Source: Brevibacillus laterosporus (GTDB lineage: Bacteria > Bacillota > Bacilli > Brevibacillales > Brevibacillaceae). Taken from it: a DNA stretch of 64,000 bases. A program made the position numbers and the translations under genes. Each line of letters opens with the position of its first letter. Positions within the stretch are counted from its first letter, which is position 1. Below are positions 8,354 through 19,443 of the stretch, in pieces. The DNA lies in assembly GCF_030489605.1 (NCBI RefSeq), contig NZ_JAUKFY010000010.1:1-64000 (forward strand), written 5' to 3'. Under the pieces are notes generated by a model. That model saw nothing but the letters and a program-made list of their open reading frames with translations. It was not told where the DNA came from and did no database searches.

Positions 8354-8970
8354 TTGATTTTGTAGAGGGAATTGTCACTTATATAGATACGGAATACGTT
8401 GTGGTGCAAGCAGGCGGGCTTGGTTACCGCATTTTTTGTCCTAATCCTTATTATTTTGTGAAAGATGAAGGGAAGTCTTGCCGTTTATTTACGCATCACC
8501 ATGTACGTGAAGATGCGATTCATTTGTATGGATTTGCAACCAGAGATGAACGCGATTTATATCGCCGGCTGCTTGATGTGAATGGCATCGGACCAAAAGG
8601 CGCATTAGCTATCTTGGCTGGGGCTACACCTGACCAAATTGTTTCTGCTGTTCAACAAGAGAATGTGACTTATTTAACAAAGTTTCCTGGGATTGGGAAG
8701 AAGACGGCCCAGCGCATGATCTTAGACTTGAAAGATAAGCTGAAGGGCTTTACACCGTCTATGCTGGTTACATCTGCACCAGAATCTCTTTTGGTGAAGG
8801 GAAATTCCGACATGGCTGCTTTAGAAGAAGCAATGCAGGCGTTGATGGCTTTAGGCTATTCAGACAACGAAACACAAGGGATTCGTCCTAAATTGCTGGA
8901 ATCAGCCAAATCGGGGGCTAGTGTAGAGCAATTGATTAAACAGGGGCTTGCGCTCTTTATGAGGGGATAA
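8350..8970 (+). CDS. ruvA: Holliday junction DNA helicase subunit RuvA
   Basis: 206 residues: an N-terminal OB fold (1-65, MIDFVEGIVTYID), tandem helix-hairpin-helix motifs (GIGPKGALAIL and FPGIGKKTAQRM), and a C-terminal RuvB-binding domain after a flexible linker. It forms tetramers that hold the four-way junction and load RuvB rings. The start overlaps ruvC by four bases, and ruvB follows after six. Confidence 0.97.
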   Translation: MIDFVEGIVTYIDTEYVVVQAGGLGYRIFCPNPYYFVKDEGKSCRLFTHHHVREDAIHLYGFATRDERDLYRRLLDVNGIGPKGALAILAGATPDQIVSAVQQENVTYLTKFPGIGKKTAQRMILDLKDKLKGFTPSMLVTSAPESLLVKGNSDMAALEEAMQALMALGYSDNETQGIRPKLLESAKSGASVEQLIKQGLALFMRG

Positions 8971-8976
8971 AAGAAG

Positions 8977-9984
8977 ATGGACGATAATCGGATTATTACC
9001 ACCCATATGCAGTGGGAAGAAGATGCTAATGAATTTAGTTTGCGTCCTCGCTTCTTATCCGAATACATCGGGCAAAAGCAGGTAAAAGAAAATTTAAAGG
9101 TCTTTATCGAAGCTGCTAAAATGAGAAAAGAGGCGTTGGACCATGTATTATTATATGGACCTCCAGGTTTAGGAAAGACAACTTTATCCCAGATTATAGC
9201 TAATGAACTAGGCGTTAATCTAAAAACAACCTCTGGACCCGCTATTGAACGACCAGGTGATTTAGCTGCCATCCTTACGAATCTTCAGGAGGGGGATGTG
9301 CTGTTTATTGACGAGATACATAGACTTAATCGCAGTGTAGAAGAGGTCTTGTATCCAGCAATGGAGGATTTTGCCCTGGATATCATCATCGGAAAAGGGC
9401 CGAGTGCTCGCAATGTCCGACTTGACCTTCCCCCCTTTACCTTAATAGGGGCTACGACGCGTGCGGGATTACTTTCGTCTCCGTTGCGTGATCGATTTGG
9501 GGTCGTTAATCGTTTGGAATTTTATACAATTGAAGAATTAGCTTTCATTGTTTCGCGTGCAGCAGACATCCTGCAAATTGGGATGCAAGAAGGTGGAGCT
9601 CTAGAAATTGCCAAGCGCTCCCGAGGGACACCGCGTATCGCCAATCGCTTATTAAAACGTGTCCGGGATTTTGCTCAGGTTCAGGGCGAAGGAATTATTA
9701 CCCAAGAAATTGCCCATGAGGCTTTAGTCAGACTCCAGGTGGATGCTTGCGGACTCGATCATATTGACCATAAATTACTTCTTGCCATTATTGAAAAATT
9801 TGCAGGCGGACCAGTAGGACTGGATACGATTGCTGCTACCATTGGGGAAGAATCACAAACGATTGAAGATGTTTGTGAGCCTTATTTGTTACAAATTGGG
9901 TTCATTCAGCGAACACCGCGTGGACGTATTGCGACACCGGCATGCTACACGCATTTTCAACTTCCAATGCCTTCTGAGTCCTAG
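8977..9984 (+). CDS. ruvB: Holliday junction branch migration ATPase RuvB
   Basis: 335 residues. AAA+ ATPase with Walker [10 protein letters not shown] (about 62-70), Walker B LFIDEIH, sensor 1 GATTRAG and the arginine-finger region LRDRFG. A C-terminal winged helix ends in [13 protein letters not shown]. It drives branch migration as a double hexamer with RuvA. Third gene of the ruvCAB operon; queA follows after 50 bases, probably in the same transcript. Confidence 0.97.
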   Translation: MDDNRIITTHMQWEEDANEFSLRPRFLSEYIGQKQVKENLKVFIEAAKMRKEALDHVLLYGPPGLGKTTLSQIIANELGVNLKTTSGPAIERPGDLAAILTNLQEGDVLFIDEIHRLNRSVEEVLYPAMEDFALDIIIGKGPSARNVRLDLPPFTLIGATTRAGLLSSPLRDRFGVVNRLEFYTIEELAFIVSRAADILQIGMQEGGALEIAKRSRGTPRIANRLLKRVRDFAQVQGEGIITQEIAHEALVRLQVDACGLDHIDHKLLLAIIEKFAGGPVGLDTIAATIGEESQTIEDVCEPYLLQIGFIQRTPRGRIATPACYTHFQLPMPSES

Positions 9985-10034
9985 AAGGATTTGTCCAACA
10001 GCAATGAACCTGCAAAAAAGGAGATTAGAGAGAC

Positions 10035-11063
10035 GTGGATGTAACTTTATTTGATTTTGACCTGCCTGAAGAGTTGATTGCCCAGCATCCACTTGAGGAT
10101 CGCACAGGGTCTCGTTTGCTTGTTCTTGATAAACAAACAGGTGAAGTAACTCATCGGCAGTTTACGGACTTAATTACGTATTTAGAAGCGGGGGACGTGC
10201 TGGTTGTTAATGACAGTCGCGTGTTGCCCGCCCGTTTGATTGGCGTAAAAAGCGAGACAGGGGCTAAAATTGAGATTCTGCTGCTCAAGTCGCTTGGGGA
10301 TGACCGTTGGGAAACCTTAGCACGTCCAGGGAAACGATTTAAAGTAGGGGCTGAGATAGAGTTTGGTGACGGTATGCTTCGCTGTGTTTGCGAAGAGATT
10401 ACACCAACAGGAGGGCGGATTGTGCGATTCTCCTACGAGGGAATTTTCTATGAGATTTTAGATCGATTAGGCTCAATGCCCCTGCCGCCTTATATTCATG
10501 AACAACTAGATGATCGCGAACGCTATCAGACTGTTTACTCTAAGGAATTAGGCTCTGCGGCGGCACCGACAGCAGGCTTGCATTTTACACAGGAATATTT
10601 GGATAAGCTTCAGCAAAAGGGGATTAAATTGGCCTATGTCACTTTGCATGTGGGATTAGGAACATTCCGTCCGGTGGAAGCAGATGTAATTGAAGAGCAT
10701 GTGATGCATGCTGAGTATTATCAATTGACACAGGAAATGGCTGATCTGATCAATGGCGCAAAAGAGGCAGGAAAGCGAGTCATTGCTGTCGGCACTACAT
10801 CTTGTAGAACGCTGGAGACGATTGCGAAAGAACATGGTGGCAAGCTGGTTGCTCAGTCTGGTTGGACGGATATTTTTATGTATCCTGGCTATGAATTTGC
10901 GATTATTGACGGTCTTTTAACTAACTTCCATTTGCCTAAATCAACGCTGGTCATGCTAATTAGTGCTTTGGCCGGACGTGAAAATGTTCTTCGTGCTTAT
11001 CAGGATGCGATTGCCCGCAAGTATCGTTTCTTTAGCTTTGGAGATGCGATGTTAATTAAATAA
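10035..11063 (+). CDS. queA: S-adenosylmethionine:tRNA ribosyltransferase-isomerase QueA
   Basis: 342 residues from a GTG start 14 bases after AAAAAGGAG. The N-terminus [15 protein letters not shown] is the family signature, with [10 protein letters not shown] and, near the C-terminus, [13 protein letters not shown]. It transfers the ribose of S-adenosylmethionine to preQ1-tRNA to give epoxyqueuosine at the wobble position. It sits between ruvB and tgt, the preceding enzyme of the queuosine pathway, as in other Bacillales. Confidence 0.96.
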   Translation: MDVTLFDFDLPEELIAQHPLEDRTGSRLLVLDKQTGEVTHRQFTDLITYLEAGDVLVVNDSRVLPARLIGVKSETGAKIEILLLKSLGDDRWETLARPGKRFKVGAEIEFGDGMLRCVCEEITPTGGRIVRFSYEGIFYEILDRLGSMPLPPYIHEQLDDRERYQTVYSKELGSAAAPTAGLHFTQEYLDKLQQKGIKLAYVTLHVGLGTFRPVEADVIEEHVMHAEYYQLTQEMADLINGAKEAGKRVIAVGTTSCRTLETIAKEHGGKLVAQSGWTDIFMYPGYEFAIIDGLLTNFHLPKSTLVMLISALAGRENVLRAYQDAIARKYRFFSFGDAMLIK

Positions 11064-11083
11064 AAGAATTTTTATGCGTTTTC

Positions 11084-11112
11084 TTGTGATTCATGATCAT
11101 ACCTTTTATAAT
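11084..11112 (+). promoter_or_regulatory. Sigma-A promoter ahead of tgt-yajC
   Basis: TTGTGA (11084-11089), 17-base spacer, TATAAT (11107-11112). Confidence 0.7.
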
Positions 11113-11125
11113 AGATAAGACGTAG

Positions 11126-12316
<1,191 letters not shown>

Positions 12317-12335
12317 GAACTAAGGAGGATGAACC

Positions 12336-12662
12336 ATGCAAGGTTTAGGTGGATTGTTGCCGATTATTATTATGTTTGTGATCTTTTACTTTTTGTTGAT
12401 TCGCCCTCAACAAAAACGTAATAAAGAACGCAATGCAATGTTGGCAGCTATGAAAAAAGGGGATCGCGTTGTAACAATTGGAGGACTGCATGGCACTATC
12501 CAAGACATTACTGACGATACACTTATTTTGAAGGTTTCTCACAACGTACACATGACGTTCGACCGCGGTGCAGTAAATTCTGTTACAGTTCCTAGCCCTA
12601 CAAAAGAAGTAGCGGAAACGAAAAAAGAGGAATTGGAAGCACCTGCAGAAGATACGAAATAA
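12336..12662 (+). CDS. yajC: Preprotein translocase accessory subunit YajC
   Basis: 108 residues. A single N-terminal membrane helix (4-25) is followed by the conserved RPQQKRNKE and KKGDRVVTIGGLHG cytoplasmic domain, then a charged Glu/Lys tail. It associates with SecDF and YidC at the SecYEG translocon; secDF are 4.5 kb downstream. Shine-Dalgarno AAGGAGG eight bases before the ATG. A terminator closes the unit. Confidence 0.95.
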   Translation: MQGLGGLLPIIIMFVIFYFLLIRPQQKRNKERNAMLAAMKKGDRVVTIGGLHGTIQDITDDTLILKVSHNVHMTFDRGAVNSVTVPSPTKEVAETKKEELEAPAEDTK

Positions 12663-12675
12663 ACATAAACACAAG

Positions 12676-12709
12676 AAAGCTGTTAGCGATATGCTAACAG
12701 CTTTTTTCC
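12676..12709 (+). terminator. Terminator after yajC
   Basis: AAAGCTGTTAGC / GCTAACAGCTTT with a five-base loop and TTTTTT tail. Confidence 0.92.
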
Positions 12710-12748
12710 TTGTCAACAGATCAAGCCCCTTGATCTGCAAGCCGGAAA

Positions 12749-13120
12749 TTACCGCCGATTAGTCGTATTTACACCAAAAACGCCGCCAATCCCTGCGATA
12801 AGAAAGGCAAAGAGAGTGTACAATAAGGTTGAAAAATTAAGCGGAGCATTAAAGCCTAAAAAACCGATCAGCAAGACGAGAAAGAAATAGCCTAAACCGG
12901 TTAAACCTCCGTAATACCAGCCGCGTGCACCGCATTTGCGCCCCGTTACGAAACCGCCAATCAACAAGCTGCAAATGTTAATGACATAGCTAAAGTAAGG
13001 TAGAGAGCTTTCCTTGACATTGGTAAAGGAAAGAAGTAATGCAGCAAAAATAGAACCTAGCAAGACAAGGCCAAGCGTTAGAAATAATCCCGTCATCACC
13101 GAGGCGGAATGACTGCGCAT
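12749..13120 (-). CDS. TIGR04086-type four-helix membrane protein (YrzE-like)
   Basis: 123 residues with four predicted membrane helices (about 9-31, 41-60, 68-89, 95-118). The GGFVTGRKCGARGWYYGGLTG core is split across helices 2-3, with a Gly-rich GIGGVFGVN end. It resembles the TIGR04086 family, whose B. subtilis member yrzE lies at the same place next to yajC. Function is unknown. It is monocistronic on the minus strand, convergent with yajC. Confidence 0.75.
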   Translation of the reverse strand: MRSHSASVMTGLFLTLGLVLLGSIFAALLLSFTNVKESSLPYFSYVINICSLLIGGFVTGRKCGARGWYYGGLTGLGYFFLVLLIGFLGFNAPLNFSTLLYTLFAFLIAGIGGVFGVNTTNRR

Positions 13121-13264
13121 AACACGATCCCATCCTCTCTTTATGATTCATTTTCTTATTACCATCTATATGAGAGGCTTGACAGGCTTATTCATCTCTT
13201 GATTGAACATCGCCGCGAATTTTCGTATGATGGATAAGGGAAAAAGACGGGGGTGAGGATACCG

Positions 13265-14242
13265 ATGATAAAAACCTATTTTTATAATCATTCCGAACAA
13301 AAGATGATCCACGATGTAGATTTAACAACCAAGGATCAATGGCTGAAATCTCCTGAGGATTTATTATGGATTGATCTGTATGATGTAGGCAATCAGGAGC
13401 TGCATTACATTGCGAAAATTTTTGAGTTTCATCCATTGGCCATTGAGGACTGTTTGCATGTCAGCCCGCGTGCAAAAGTGGATAAATATGATGACTACTA
13501 TTTCTTCGTTTTTCACGCGCTCCGATATAATGAGGAAAGCGATAACGAGATTACTACAGTAGAGCTTAATGTTTTCCTTGGTCCGAACTACATTGTTACT
13601 ATTCATAAATCACCAATGAATACGATTGGGCGCATTGCAGCTCAATGTCATCGAAGCAATTCCTTCTTAAATCGAGGTCCGGATTATTTGTTGTATGCAA
13701 TTGTTGACGGGATTACCGATGAATACTTTCCAATTATGGATCGCTTAAGTGTCCGTATTGATGATTTAGAGGATGAAATCTACGAGCATCAAACTGAAGA
13801 AATTACAGAGGAATTCTTAGCGTTAAAGCGTACTTTGATTTTAATACGCCGCGTGATTTTGCCGCAAAAGCGGATTTTTGCCAATGTGAACGGTCGCTAT
13901 TCGTTTGATATTTCAGAGGAAAATGTTCCTTTCTATGTGGACTTAACGGATCACTTGGAGCGAATCGTTGACTCAACAGAAACATTTCGGGATTTAGTAA
14001 ACGGTGCACTAGATACTTATTATACGATTATTACGGGCAGAAGTAATGAAACAGTACGTATCCTGACTATTATCTCTACTGTTATTCTGCCACTAACCTT
14101 TATCACAGGGATCTTTGGAATGAACACCTTTGGATGGATGGGGGATAAGGCAGAGCCTGTCATGTTTGTCATCGCATTCGGTTCAATGATTTTATTGACA
14201 TCGTGGATGCTCTATGTCTTTAAAAAGAAAAAATGGCTATAA
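13265..14242 (+). CDS. corA: CorA-type magnesium/divalent cation channel
   Basis: 325 residues from the ATG at 13265, six bases after GGGGTGAGG; the frame begins 12 bases earlier at a GTG within the ribosome-binding site. A large N-terminal cytoplasmic funnel domain is followed by two C-terminal membrane helices. The first ends in the invariant selectivity motif GMN (FGMNTFGW), and the C-terminus is lysine-rich (FKKKKW), as in CorA. It forms a homopentameric channel for Mg2+. Single gene on the plus strand. Confidence 0.93.
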   Translation: MIKTYFYNHSEQKMIHDVDLTTKDQWLKSPEDLLWIDLYDVGNQELHYIAKIFEFHPLAIEDCLHVSPRAKVDKYDDYYFFVFHALRYNEESDNEITTVELNVFLGPNYIVTIHKSPMNTIGRIAAQCHRSNSFLNRGPDYLLYAIVDGITDEYFPIMDRLSVRIDDLEDEIYEHQTEEITEEFLALKRTLILIRRVILPQKRIFANVNGRYSFDISEENVPFYVDLTDHLERIVDSTETFRDLVNGALDTYYTIITGRSNETVRILTIISTVILPLTFITGIFGMNTFGWMGDKAEPVMFVIAFGSMILLTSWMLYVFKKKKWL

Positions 14243-14331
14243 CAGAAAGGAAAAGAGAGGGACGCATAAGGTAGGATGGACCCGTGGACACTACTACATA
14301 AGGTAGATGAACATGTGGGAGGTCTTATACC

Positions 14332-15048
14332 GTGGAGCTACTAACCATACTTATGCGTACCCTCTTTAGTTATTTCCTCCTCCTACTCATCATGAGGCTG
14401 ATGGGCAAAAGAGAACTGGGTCAAATGTCTTTGTTTGATGTTGTTATTTCTATCATGCTGGCAGAAATGGCAGTTCTTTCGATTGATCAGGTGAATAAAC
14501 CACTTCTGCACATGTTTTCGCCCATGATCCTTATTATGCTGTTGGAAATTGGAATGGCGTATTTGTTTATGAAGAGCAAAAAGATCAGGAACTTCGTTAA
14601 CGGAGAAGCAGATGTTTTGATTGCAAATGGTGAAATAAGAGAAGAAGCGTTGAAAAAAAATCGACTTAACCTAGATGACCTATTGATTCACCTGCGTCAG
14701 GAAAATATAAAAAACCTGGCCGATGTTGAATTTGCCATATTGGAAACGACAGGTAGGGTCAGTGTATTTACGAAACCGGGAAAAACACCTGTTACCTTGC
14801 AAGATTTAGGCCTGCAACAGAAGAAGCCTAAGCAATCCTTCACAGGTGTTACTGTGAAATTTCCTATTCCTTTAATTATGGATGGAGAGGTGCAGATGAA
14901 TGCTTTGGAAAAAATTGGTAAAAATATATTTTGGCTCAAGCAGGAATTAAAAAAACTAGGTTTTCGTCATACGAACGAGATTATCTTTTGTAGCATTGAT
15001 GAACAAGGAAAACTGTTTGTAAATAAAATCCAAAACCCCCGCAAATAA
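14332..15048 (+). CDS. DUF421 / YetF-family membrane protein (YrbG-like)
   Basis: 238 residues from a GTG start after GGGAGG. Three N-terminal membrane helices contain the family motif LIMRLMGKRELGQMSLFDVV (about 19-38), followed by two cytoplasmic alpha/beta domains. Family members sit beside spoVB in B. subtilis (yrbG), the same neighbour as here, in convergent orientation. Function is unknown, with proposed roles in stress or spore-associated membranes. Its stop codon abuts that of spoVB within the shared terminator. Confidence 0.85.
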   Translation: MELLTILMRTLFSYFLLLLIMRLMGKRELGQMSLFDVVISIMLAEMAVLSIDQVNKPLLHMFSPMILIMLLEIGMAYLFMKSKKIRNFVNGEADVLIANGEIREEALKKNRLNLDDLLIHLRQENIKNLADVEFAILETTGRVSVFTKPGKTPVTLQDLGLQQKKPKQSFTGVTVKFPIPLIMDGEVQMNALEKIGKNIFWLKQELKKLGFRHTNEIIFCSIDEQGKLFVNKIQNPRK

Positions 15049-15061
15049 TCACCTGCGGGGG
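15036..15061. terminator. Bidirectional terminator containing both stop codons
   Basis: CCCCCGCA / TGCGGGGG with a ten-base loop. The loop holds the DUF421 TAA (15046-15048) and, directly abutting on the other strand, the spoVB TGA (15049-15051). Both genes' last codons form the stem. Confidence 0.85.
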
Positions 15062-16632
15062 AAAAACATGCTTAATTGCTGACCAATCCAAGGAATCCGC
15101 GCTACATCTTGTTTACCCAATACCCTCATGCTAACAAGTAATACTAAGTAGAGAAGCATAGAAGCAGAAGAGCATATTGTTAACATATGGAGTAAGCTAG
15201 TATCCTTGAACCAATGCTCAGACATATACGTGCTGCAATAGCCGATAGCCAGCATAGCAAAACCAATTTTTACAAATTCGCCAACCTGAATAGTAAAACC
15301 GATCCCTTTGACGAGGCTAGCAAAATGGAGCATGGTTACCAACGTAATGTTTAAATTCAGCGCAATGATCGCTCCATTGATTCCAAATTCAGGACGAGAT
15401 GTCAGGATAAACATGGATGCGATTTTGACGACTGTTCCAATCAGGGTGTTACGGAATACAACATGTGCTTGATCCAAACCCTGTAGAGCAGCGGCTAATG
15501 GAGCCTGGAAAAACAAAAATACAGAAAATGGTGCCAATTGCTTCAATAATAGGCCAACCTCGGCCTGCTTGTATAATAGTTGACAGAGAGGCTCTGCAAA
15601 TACATATAATAAAACAGCACAGGGAGCTCCGATAACCAGCGTTATACGCATGGCTTGATAAATGCGGCGATGAACCATCTTGCTGTTCTTCTCAAAAGCG
15701 GCTTCTGCAACAGCAGGAACCATTGAAATGGATAACGAATAGGTAAGAAAAGTAGGGAAAAGTAACAGAGGGACAGCCATTCCAGAAAATTGACCATATA
15801 AGGAGGTCGCCTGAACGGTTTTATACCCTGCTAATAAAAGCGCATAGGGGACAAGCATTGGTTCCATCACATAAGCAATAGAACCTACTACGCGGCTCAT
15901 CGTGACTGGCAGGGATACATGCAAGAGCTGCTTAATAGCCGGGGAGCTTTTTTGAAACAATGCCCGACGTGAGCCAGGTCTCTTAAACAGATCGCCGAGT
16001 TCGCGACTGTTCTTTTTATAATTCCATATCATGTATAACAGGCCAGCTAGCTCACCTAGTAAAATGCTGCCGACTGCACCAATGGTAGCAATAAAAATTC
16101 CATAGGGGGCAAGTGTCAAGGTCATACCTATTACTATTAAAATACGGACTATTTGCTCAATCAATTGAGAGAGGGCTGTAGGCACCATATTTTGTTTTCC
16201 CTGGAAATAACCACGTAACACAGCCGAGAAACTAGCGATCGGTAGAATAGGTAAAGCTGTCAGCAATAACAGATGGGTGCGCGAGTCCGTAAAGAACAAT
16301 TCCGTAAAAAAGCGAGCTCCAACAGCTAACAATAATGAGACTAACGTACTCAGTCCAATTGTAATAGCTAGGGCCAAATAGAGGAATCTTCTTGATTGCT
16401 GATGATTTTTGGCCGCTTCCGCTTCTGCAACCTGTTTAGCGATGGCAACAGGCAAACCAAATGTAGTAATGGTAATCAGAAAGTAGAGAAGTGGGACGAT
16501 CATTTGATACAGCCCCATACCTTCTGAACCAATTAATTGGGAAAGAATAATACGATGGGCGAAACCAAAAATCTTAGTAATGGCGCCTGCTACGATGAGT
16601 ACCATGGTACCGTAAAAAAAGGATTTTTTCAT
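15049..16632 (-). CDS. spoVB: Stage V sporulation protein B, lipid-II-flippase-like
   Basis: 527 residues, about 14 membrane helices of the MVF/polysaccharide-flippase (MOP) superfamily. It begins MKKSFFYGTMVLIVAGAITK, with GFAHRIILSQLIGSEGMGLY typical of SpoVB. It is needed for spore cortex peptidoglycan synthesis and is thought to move precursors across the outer forespore membrane in the mother cell. Ribosome-binding site GAAGGGGC precedes the ATG. It diverges from comN, as in B. subtilis. In B. subtilis it is sigma-E dependent; I could not firmly place such a promoter here. Confidence 0.92.
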   Translation of the reverse strand: MKKSFFYGTMVLIVAGAITKIFGFAHRIILSQLIGSEGMGLYQMIVPLLYFLITITTFGLPVAIAKQVAEAEAAKNHQQSRRFLYLALAITIGLSTLVSLLLAVGARFFTELFFTDSRTHLLLLTALPILPIASFSAVLRGYFQGKQNMVPTALSQLIEQIVRILIVIGMTLTLAPYGIFIATIGAVGSILLGELAGLLYMIWNYKKNSRELGDLFKRPGSRRALFQKSSPAIKQLLHVSLPVTMSRVVGSIAYVMEPMLVPYALLLAGYKTVQATSLYGQFSGMAVPLLLFPTFLTYSLSISMVPAVAEAAFEKNSKMVHRRIYQAMRITLVIGAPCAVLLYVFAEPLCQLLYKQAEVGLLLKQLAPFSVFLFFQAPLAAALQGLDQAHVVFRNTLIGTVVKIASMFILTSRPEFGINGAIIALNLNITLVTMLHFASLVKGIGFTIQVGEFVKIGFAMLAIGYCSTYMSEHWFKDTSLLHMLTICSSASMLLYLVLLVSMRVLGKQDVARIPWIGQQLSMFFPRR

Positions 16633-16779
16633 AGGGATAGCCCCTTCTCTTTAACATTTACCTTAAGCTTTACTTACTACACTATTACCATATGGACGTG
16701 CCACCTGGGGCATGACTAGATTTTATGTATGGGAGAAACATTTTATAACAACAAAGGTCACGTAAAGAGGTGTAGGAAT

Positions 16780-17049
16780 ATGGAAAATAAAGGGAATGTA
16801 GTGAGCTTTATTGAGGTAGACAAATATCAGGAAATGTTAGTTTTATGCAAAAGTAAGGCAGAGGAATTTTTGATTCTAGGTTACGATAACATTACTCCTG
16901 AAGAGATATGGGAGTGTGTGATATCAGCCTATAAAGGAGAAGAACGCCCCACTCTACATCGTCTTGTTAACGATATCCTCTCCTTAAAAATTAGCAAATA
17001 TATGAACTATGTGATGATTAATATGTATAAAAATAACGGCGTAATTTGA
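16780..17049 (+). CDS. comN: ComN post-transcriptional regulator
   Basis: 89 residues from the ATG at 16780, preceded by AAAGAGGTG. The longer frame from 16729 has no ribosome-binding site. Helical, hydrophilic protein with the conserved core CKSKAEEFLILGYDNITPEE and LHRLVNDILSLKISKYMNY. In B. subtilis ComN lies between spoVB and secDF, promotes accumulation of comE mRNA and binds DivIVA. The secDF -35 box overlaps its stop codon. Confidence 0.8.
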   Translation: MENKGNVVSFIEVDKYQEMLVLCKSKAEEFLILGYDNITPEEIWECVISAYKGEERPTLHRLVNDILSLKISKYMNYVMINMYKNNGVI

Positions 17050-17075
17050 CATGCATTTTTCTACAAGTCTATAAT
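17046..17075 (+). promoter_or_regulatory. Sigma-A promoter of secDF
   Basis: Consensus TTGACA (17046-17051), 18-base spacer, consensus TATAAT (17070-17075). The -35 overlaps the comN stop codon. Confidence 0.88.
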
Positions 17076-17151
17076 GGGCATATTGATTCTTTGAATTGGG
17101 ATATTTGCGTATGAACGCTTGGTATCCGTTGGGAAAGGGGCATTATGTTAG

Positions 17152-18387
17152 ATGATAAAGTGGAGTAGATTTGTTCTCTTCCTACTGGTGATCGGACTCT
17201 TAGGTACGCTCATGGCCACTACTACCACAAAAGTAGCGGGCAATATCGTACTTGGTCTTGACTTAAGAGGCGGATTTGAGATTTTGTATGAAGTAGAACC
17301 GCTTGATGCAAAGCACAAAACAAACACTGAACTACTTGCAGCAACAGCTCAGATGATTGAGAAACGTGTTAATATCGGGGGAGTTTCTGAACCAGAGGTA
17401 ACCATTGAAAATCCTAACCGCGTACGCGTTAAATTGGCAGGGGTTACTGATCCCGAGAAGCTGCGTTCATTGATCGGGAAACCAGCCGTATTGACGTTCC
17501 GTGACATGACAGGTGAAGTCGTTATGCGTGGAACAGACCTAGCGCCTGGTGGTGCTGCTGTTGGTTATGGTGAGCTAAATGAGCCGCTTGTTACCCTGAA
17601 ATTTGCCGATGCAGAAAAATTTGCAGAAGTAACACGCAAAAATTTAGGAAAACCAGTTGCCATCTTCTTAGATGAAAACTTGTTAACAAATCCTACGATT
17701 CAAACTGTTATTACAGGCGGCAGCGCACAAATAACAGGTAAATACACAAAAGAAGAGGCACGTGAATTAGCAGAAACGTTAAATGCAGGTTCATTGCCGG
17801 CTAAATTAATTGAAAAGCAAGTAACGGCAGTAGGAGCAAGCCTTGGTGATCTTGCTTTGAAAAAGACTATTTATGCAGGCTATATCGGCGGAGCACTAAT
17901 TTTCCTCTTTATGCTTTTTGTATACCGTGTTCCTGGTATGATTGCAAATATTACGTTAACAGCGTTTGTTTACGTATGTTTAGTAGTTTTGCAATGGATG
18001 CATGCTACGCTTACGCTGCCAGGTATTGCCGGCTTTATTTTGGCTGTAGGTATGGCGGTAGATGCTAACATTATCACCTATGAACGCATTCGAGAAGAAA
18101 TCATGACAGGTAAGACCGTTCTGTCTTCTTTCCGTGCGGGTGAACGTCGCTCGTTGATTACAATCATTGACTCGCATGTTACTACTTTGATTGCGTGCGT
18201 CGTGCTCTTCTACTTTGGGACGAGCTCCATTCAAGGTTTCGCGATTATCCTAGCAATGACTCTAATTGTCAGCTTGATTACCAACGTGTTCGGCTCTCGC
18301 TTTTTGCTATGGTTGCTTCTTCGTTCCAATGCGTTTAAGAAGCCTCGCTGGTTTGGTGTAAAGGAGAGTGAAATCGGTGAACTCTAA
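17152..18387 (+). CDS. secD: Protein translocase subunit SecD
   Basis: 411 residues. N-terminal membrane helix, then GLDLRGGFEILYEVEP, the extracytoplasmic P1-like domain with RVNIGGVSEPEV, and five C-terminal helices of the RND/MMPL type with AVGMAVDANIITYERIREE. It uses the proton gradient to pull exported proteins through SecYEG. Split secD and secF genes are seen here, whereas B. subtilis has a fused secDF. The reading frames overlap or nearly overlap. Confidence 0.96.
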   Translation: MIKWSRFVLFLLVIGLLGTLMATTTTKVAGNIVLGLDLRGGFEILYEVEPLDAKHKTNTELLAATAQMIEKRVNIGGVSEPEVTIENPNRVRVKLAGVTDPEKLRSLIGKPAVLTFRDMTGEVVMRGTDLAPGGAAVGYGELNEPLVTLKFADAEKFAEVTRKNLGKPVAIFLDENLLTNPTIQTVITGGSAQITGKYTKEEARELAETLNAGSLPAKLIEKQVTAVGASLGDLALKKTIYAGYIGGALIFLFMLFVYRVPGMIANITLTAFVYVCLVVLQWMHATLTLPGIAGFILAVGMAVDANIITYERIREEIMTGKTVLSSFRAGERRSLITIIDSHVTTLIACVVLFYFGTSSIQGFAIILAMTLIVSLITNVFGSRFLLWLLLRSNAFKKPRWFGVKESEIGEL

Positions 18388-19312
18388 AGAAAAAGATATT
18401 GTTAAATTTGATATTGTTAAAAACCGACACAAATTCTATTGGTTTTCAGGTATCTTACTAGTTCTAGGTTTAGCCTCGATGCTAATGTTTGGACTAAATA
18501 AAGGCGTTGATTTCACAGCAGGTACTCGTTTGGATTTATTTATTAACAAGCAGTTTAATGAAGCAGACGTCCAACAAATTATTGCAAAAGTAATTCCTGA
18601 TGTTCACTTTAAAGATGTAACCAAATATGGTAATAATAAGGAATTTGCAACGACAACGTTTACAGAAACGATCACTCCAGAAAAGCTGAAAGAGATTGAG
18701 GCTGCTGTTAAAGCGAAATATGGTAATCAGGTAACGAAACAGGAATCTACAGTTGACCCCGTGATTGCCAATGAGCTCGTGAATAAAGCCATTATCGCTG
18801 TTTTAGTTGCTTCTGCGGGGATTGTTGTCTATATTGCGATTCGATTCCAATTCTTATTCGGGATTGCTTGCGTAATCTCCATCTTACATGATGCTTTTAT
18901 CCCGATTGCTTTGTTCTCCTTGTTCCGTTTGGAAGTTGACTTAACATTTATTGCAGCGATTTTAACGATCGTTGGTTATTCCATCAATGATACGATTGTT
19001 ATCTTTGACCGTATCCGTGAGAACATGCGGACAATGAAAACAAAAACCATTGAGGATTTAGAACATATGGTCAACGTGAGCTTATGGCAAAGTATGCGCC
19101 GCTCTATCTTTACTGTTTTGACCGTGTTCATTACGGCTGCTGCGATTGCTATTTTTGGTAGCGAAGGCATTCGTAACTTCTCCTTAGCTCTTATCTTTGG
19201 TCTGATCAGTGGTACGTATTCTTCCATCTTTATCGCTGCACAGATTTGGGTATCTATGAAAGAACGTGAGATGAAGAAAAAAGGATTAAAAGCTACTCCT
19301 AATGAGAGCTAA
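18377..19312 (+). CDS. secF: Protein translocase subunit SecF
   Basis: 311 residues from GTG at 18377. An in-frame GTG at 18368 lies within the Shine-Dalgarno AAGGAGAG and is less likely. Six helices, GVDFTAGTRLDLF after helix 1, and VGYSINDTIVIFDRIREN in helix 4-5, the SecF signature. It partners SecD. The start overlaps the 3' end of secD by 11 bases, indicating translational coupling. Confidence 0.95.
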   Translation: MNSKEKDIVKFDIVKNRHKFYWFSGILLVLGLASMLMFGLNKGVDFTAGTRLDLFINKQFNEADVQQIIAKVIPDVHFKDVTKYGNNKEFATTTFTETITPEKLKEIEAAVKAKYGNQVTKQESTVDPVIANELVNKAIIAVLVASAGIVVYIAIRFQFLFGIACVISILHDAFIPIALFSLFRLEVDLTFIAAILTIVGYSINDTIVIFDRIRENMRTMKTKTIEDLEHMVNVSLWQSMRRSIFTVLTVFITAAAIAIFGSEGIRNFSLALIFGLISGTYSSIFIAAQIWVSMKEREMKKKGLKATPNES

Positions 19313-19321
19313 ATTGGATAG

Positions 19322-19360
19322 AATAAACCGTGGGGGATAGCCCCTGCGGTTTTTTTATTC
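19322..19360 (+). terminator. Terminator after secDF
   Basis: AAACCGtGGGG / CCCCtgCGGTTT and TTTTTTT tail. Confidence 0.88.
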
Positions 19361-19443
19361 TCAAAAAAATACAATAAGTGGTGGATGGGCAAGCGAAGCG
19401 GTACAATAGGTTCATCCAACTGATAAAAGGAGGAAGAAACCAG

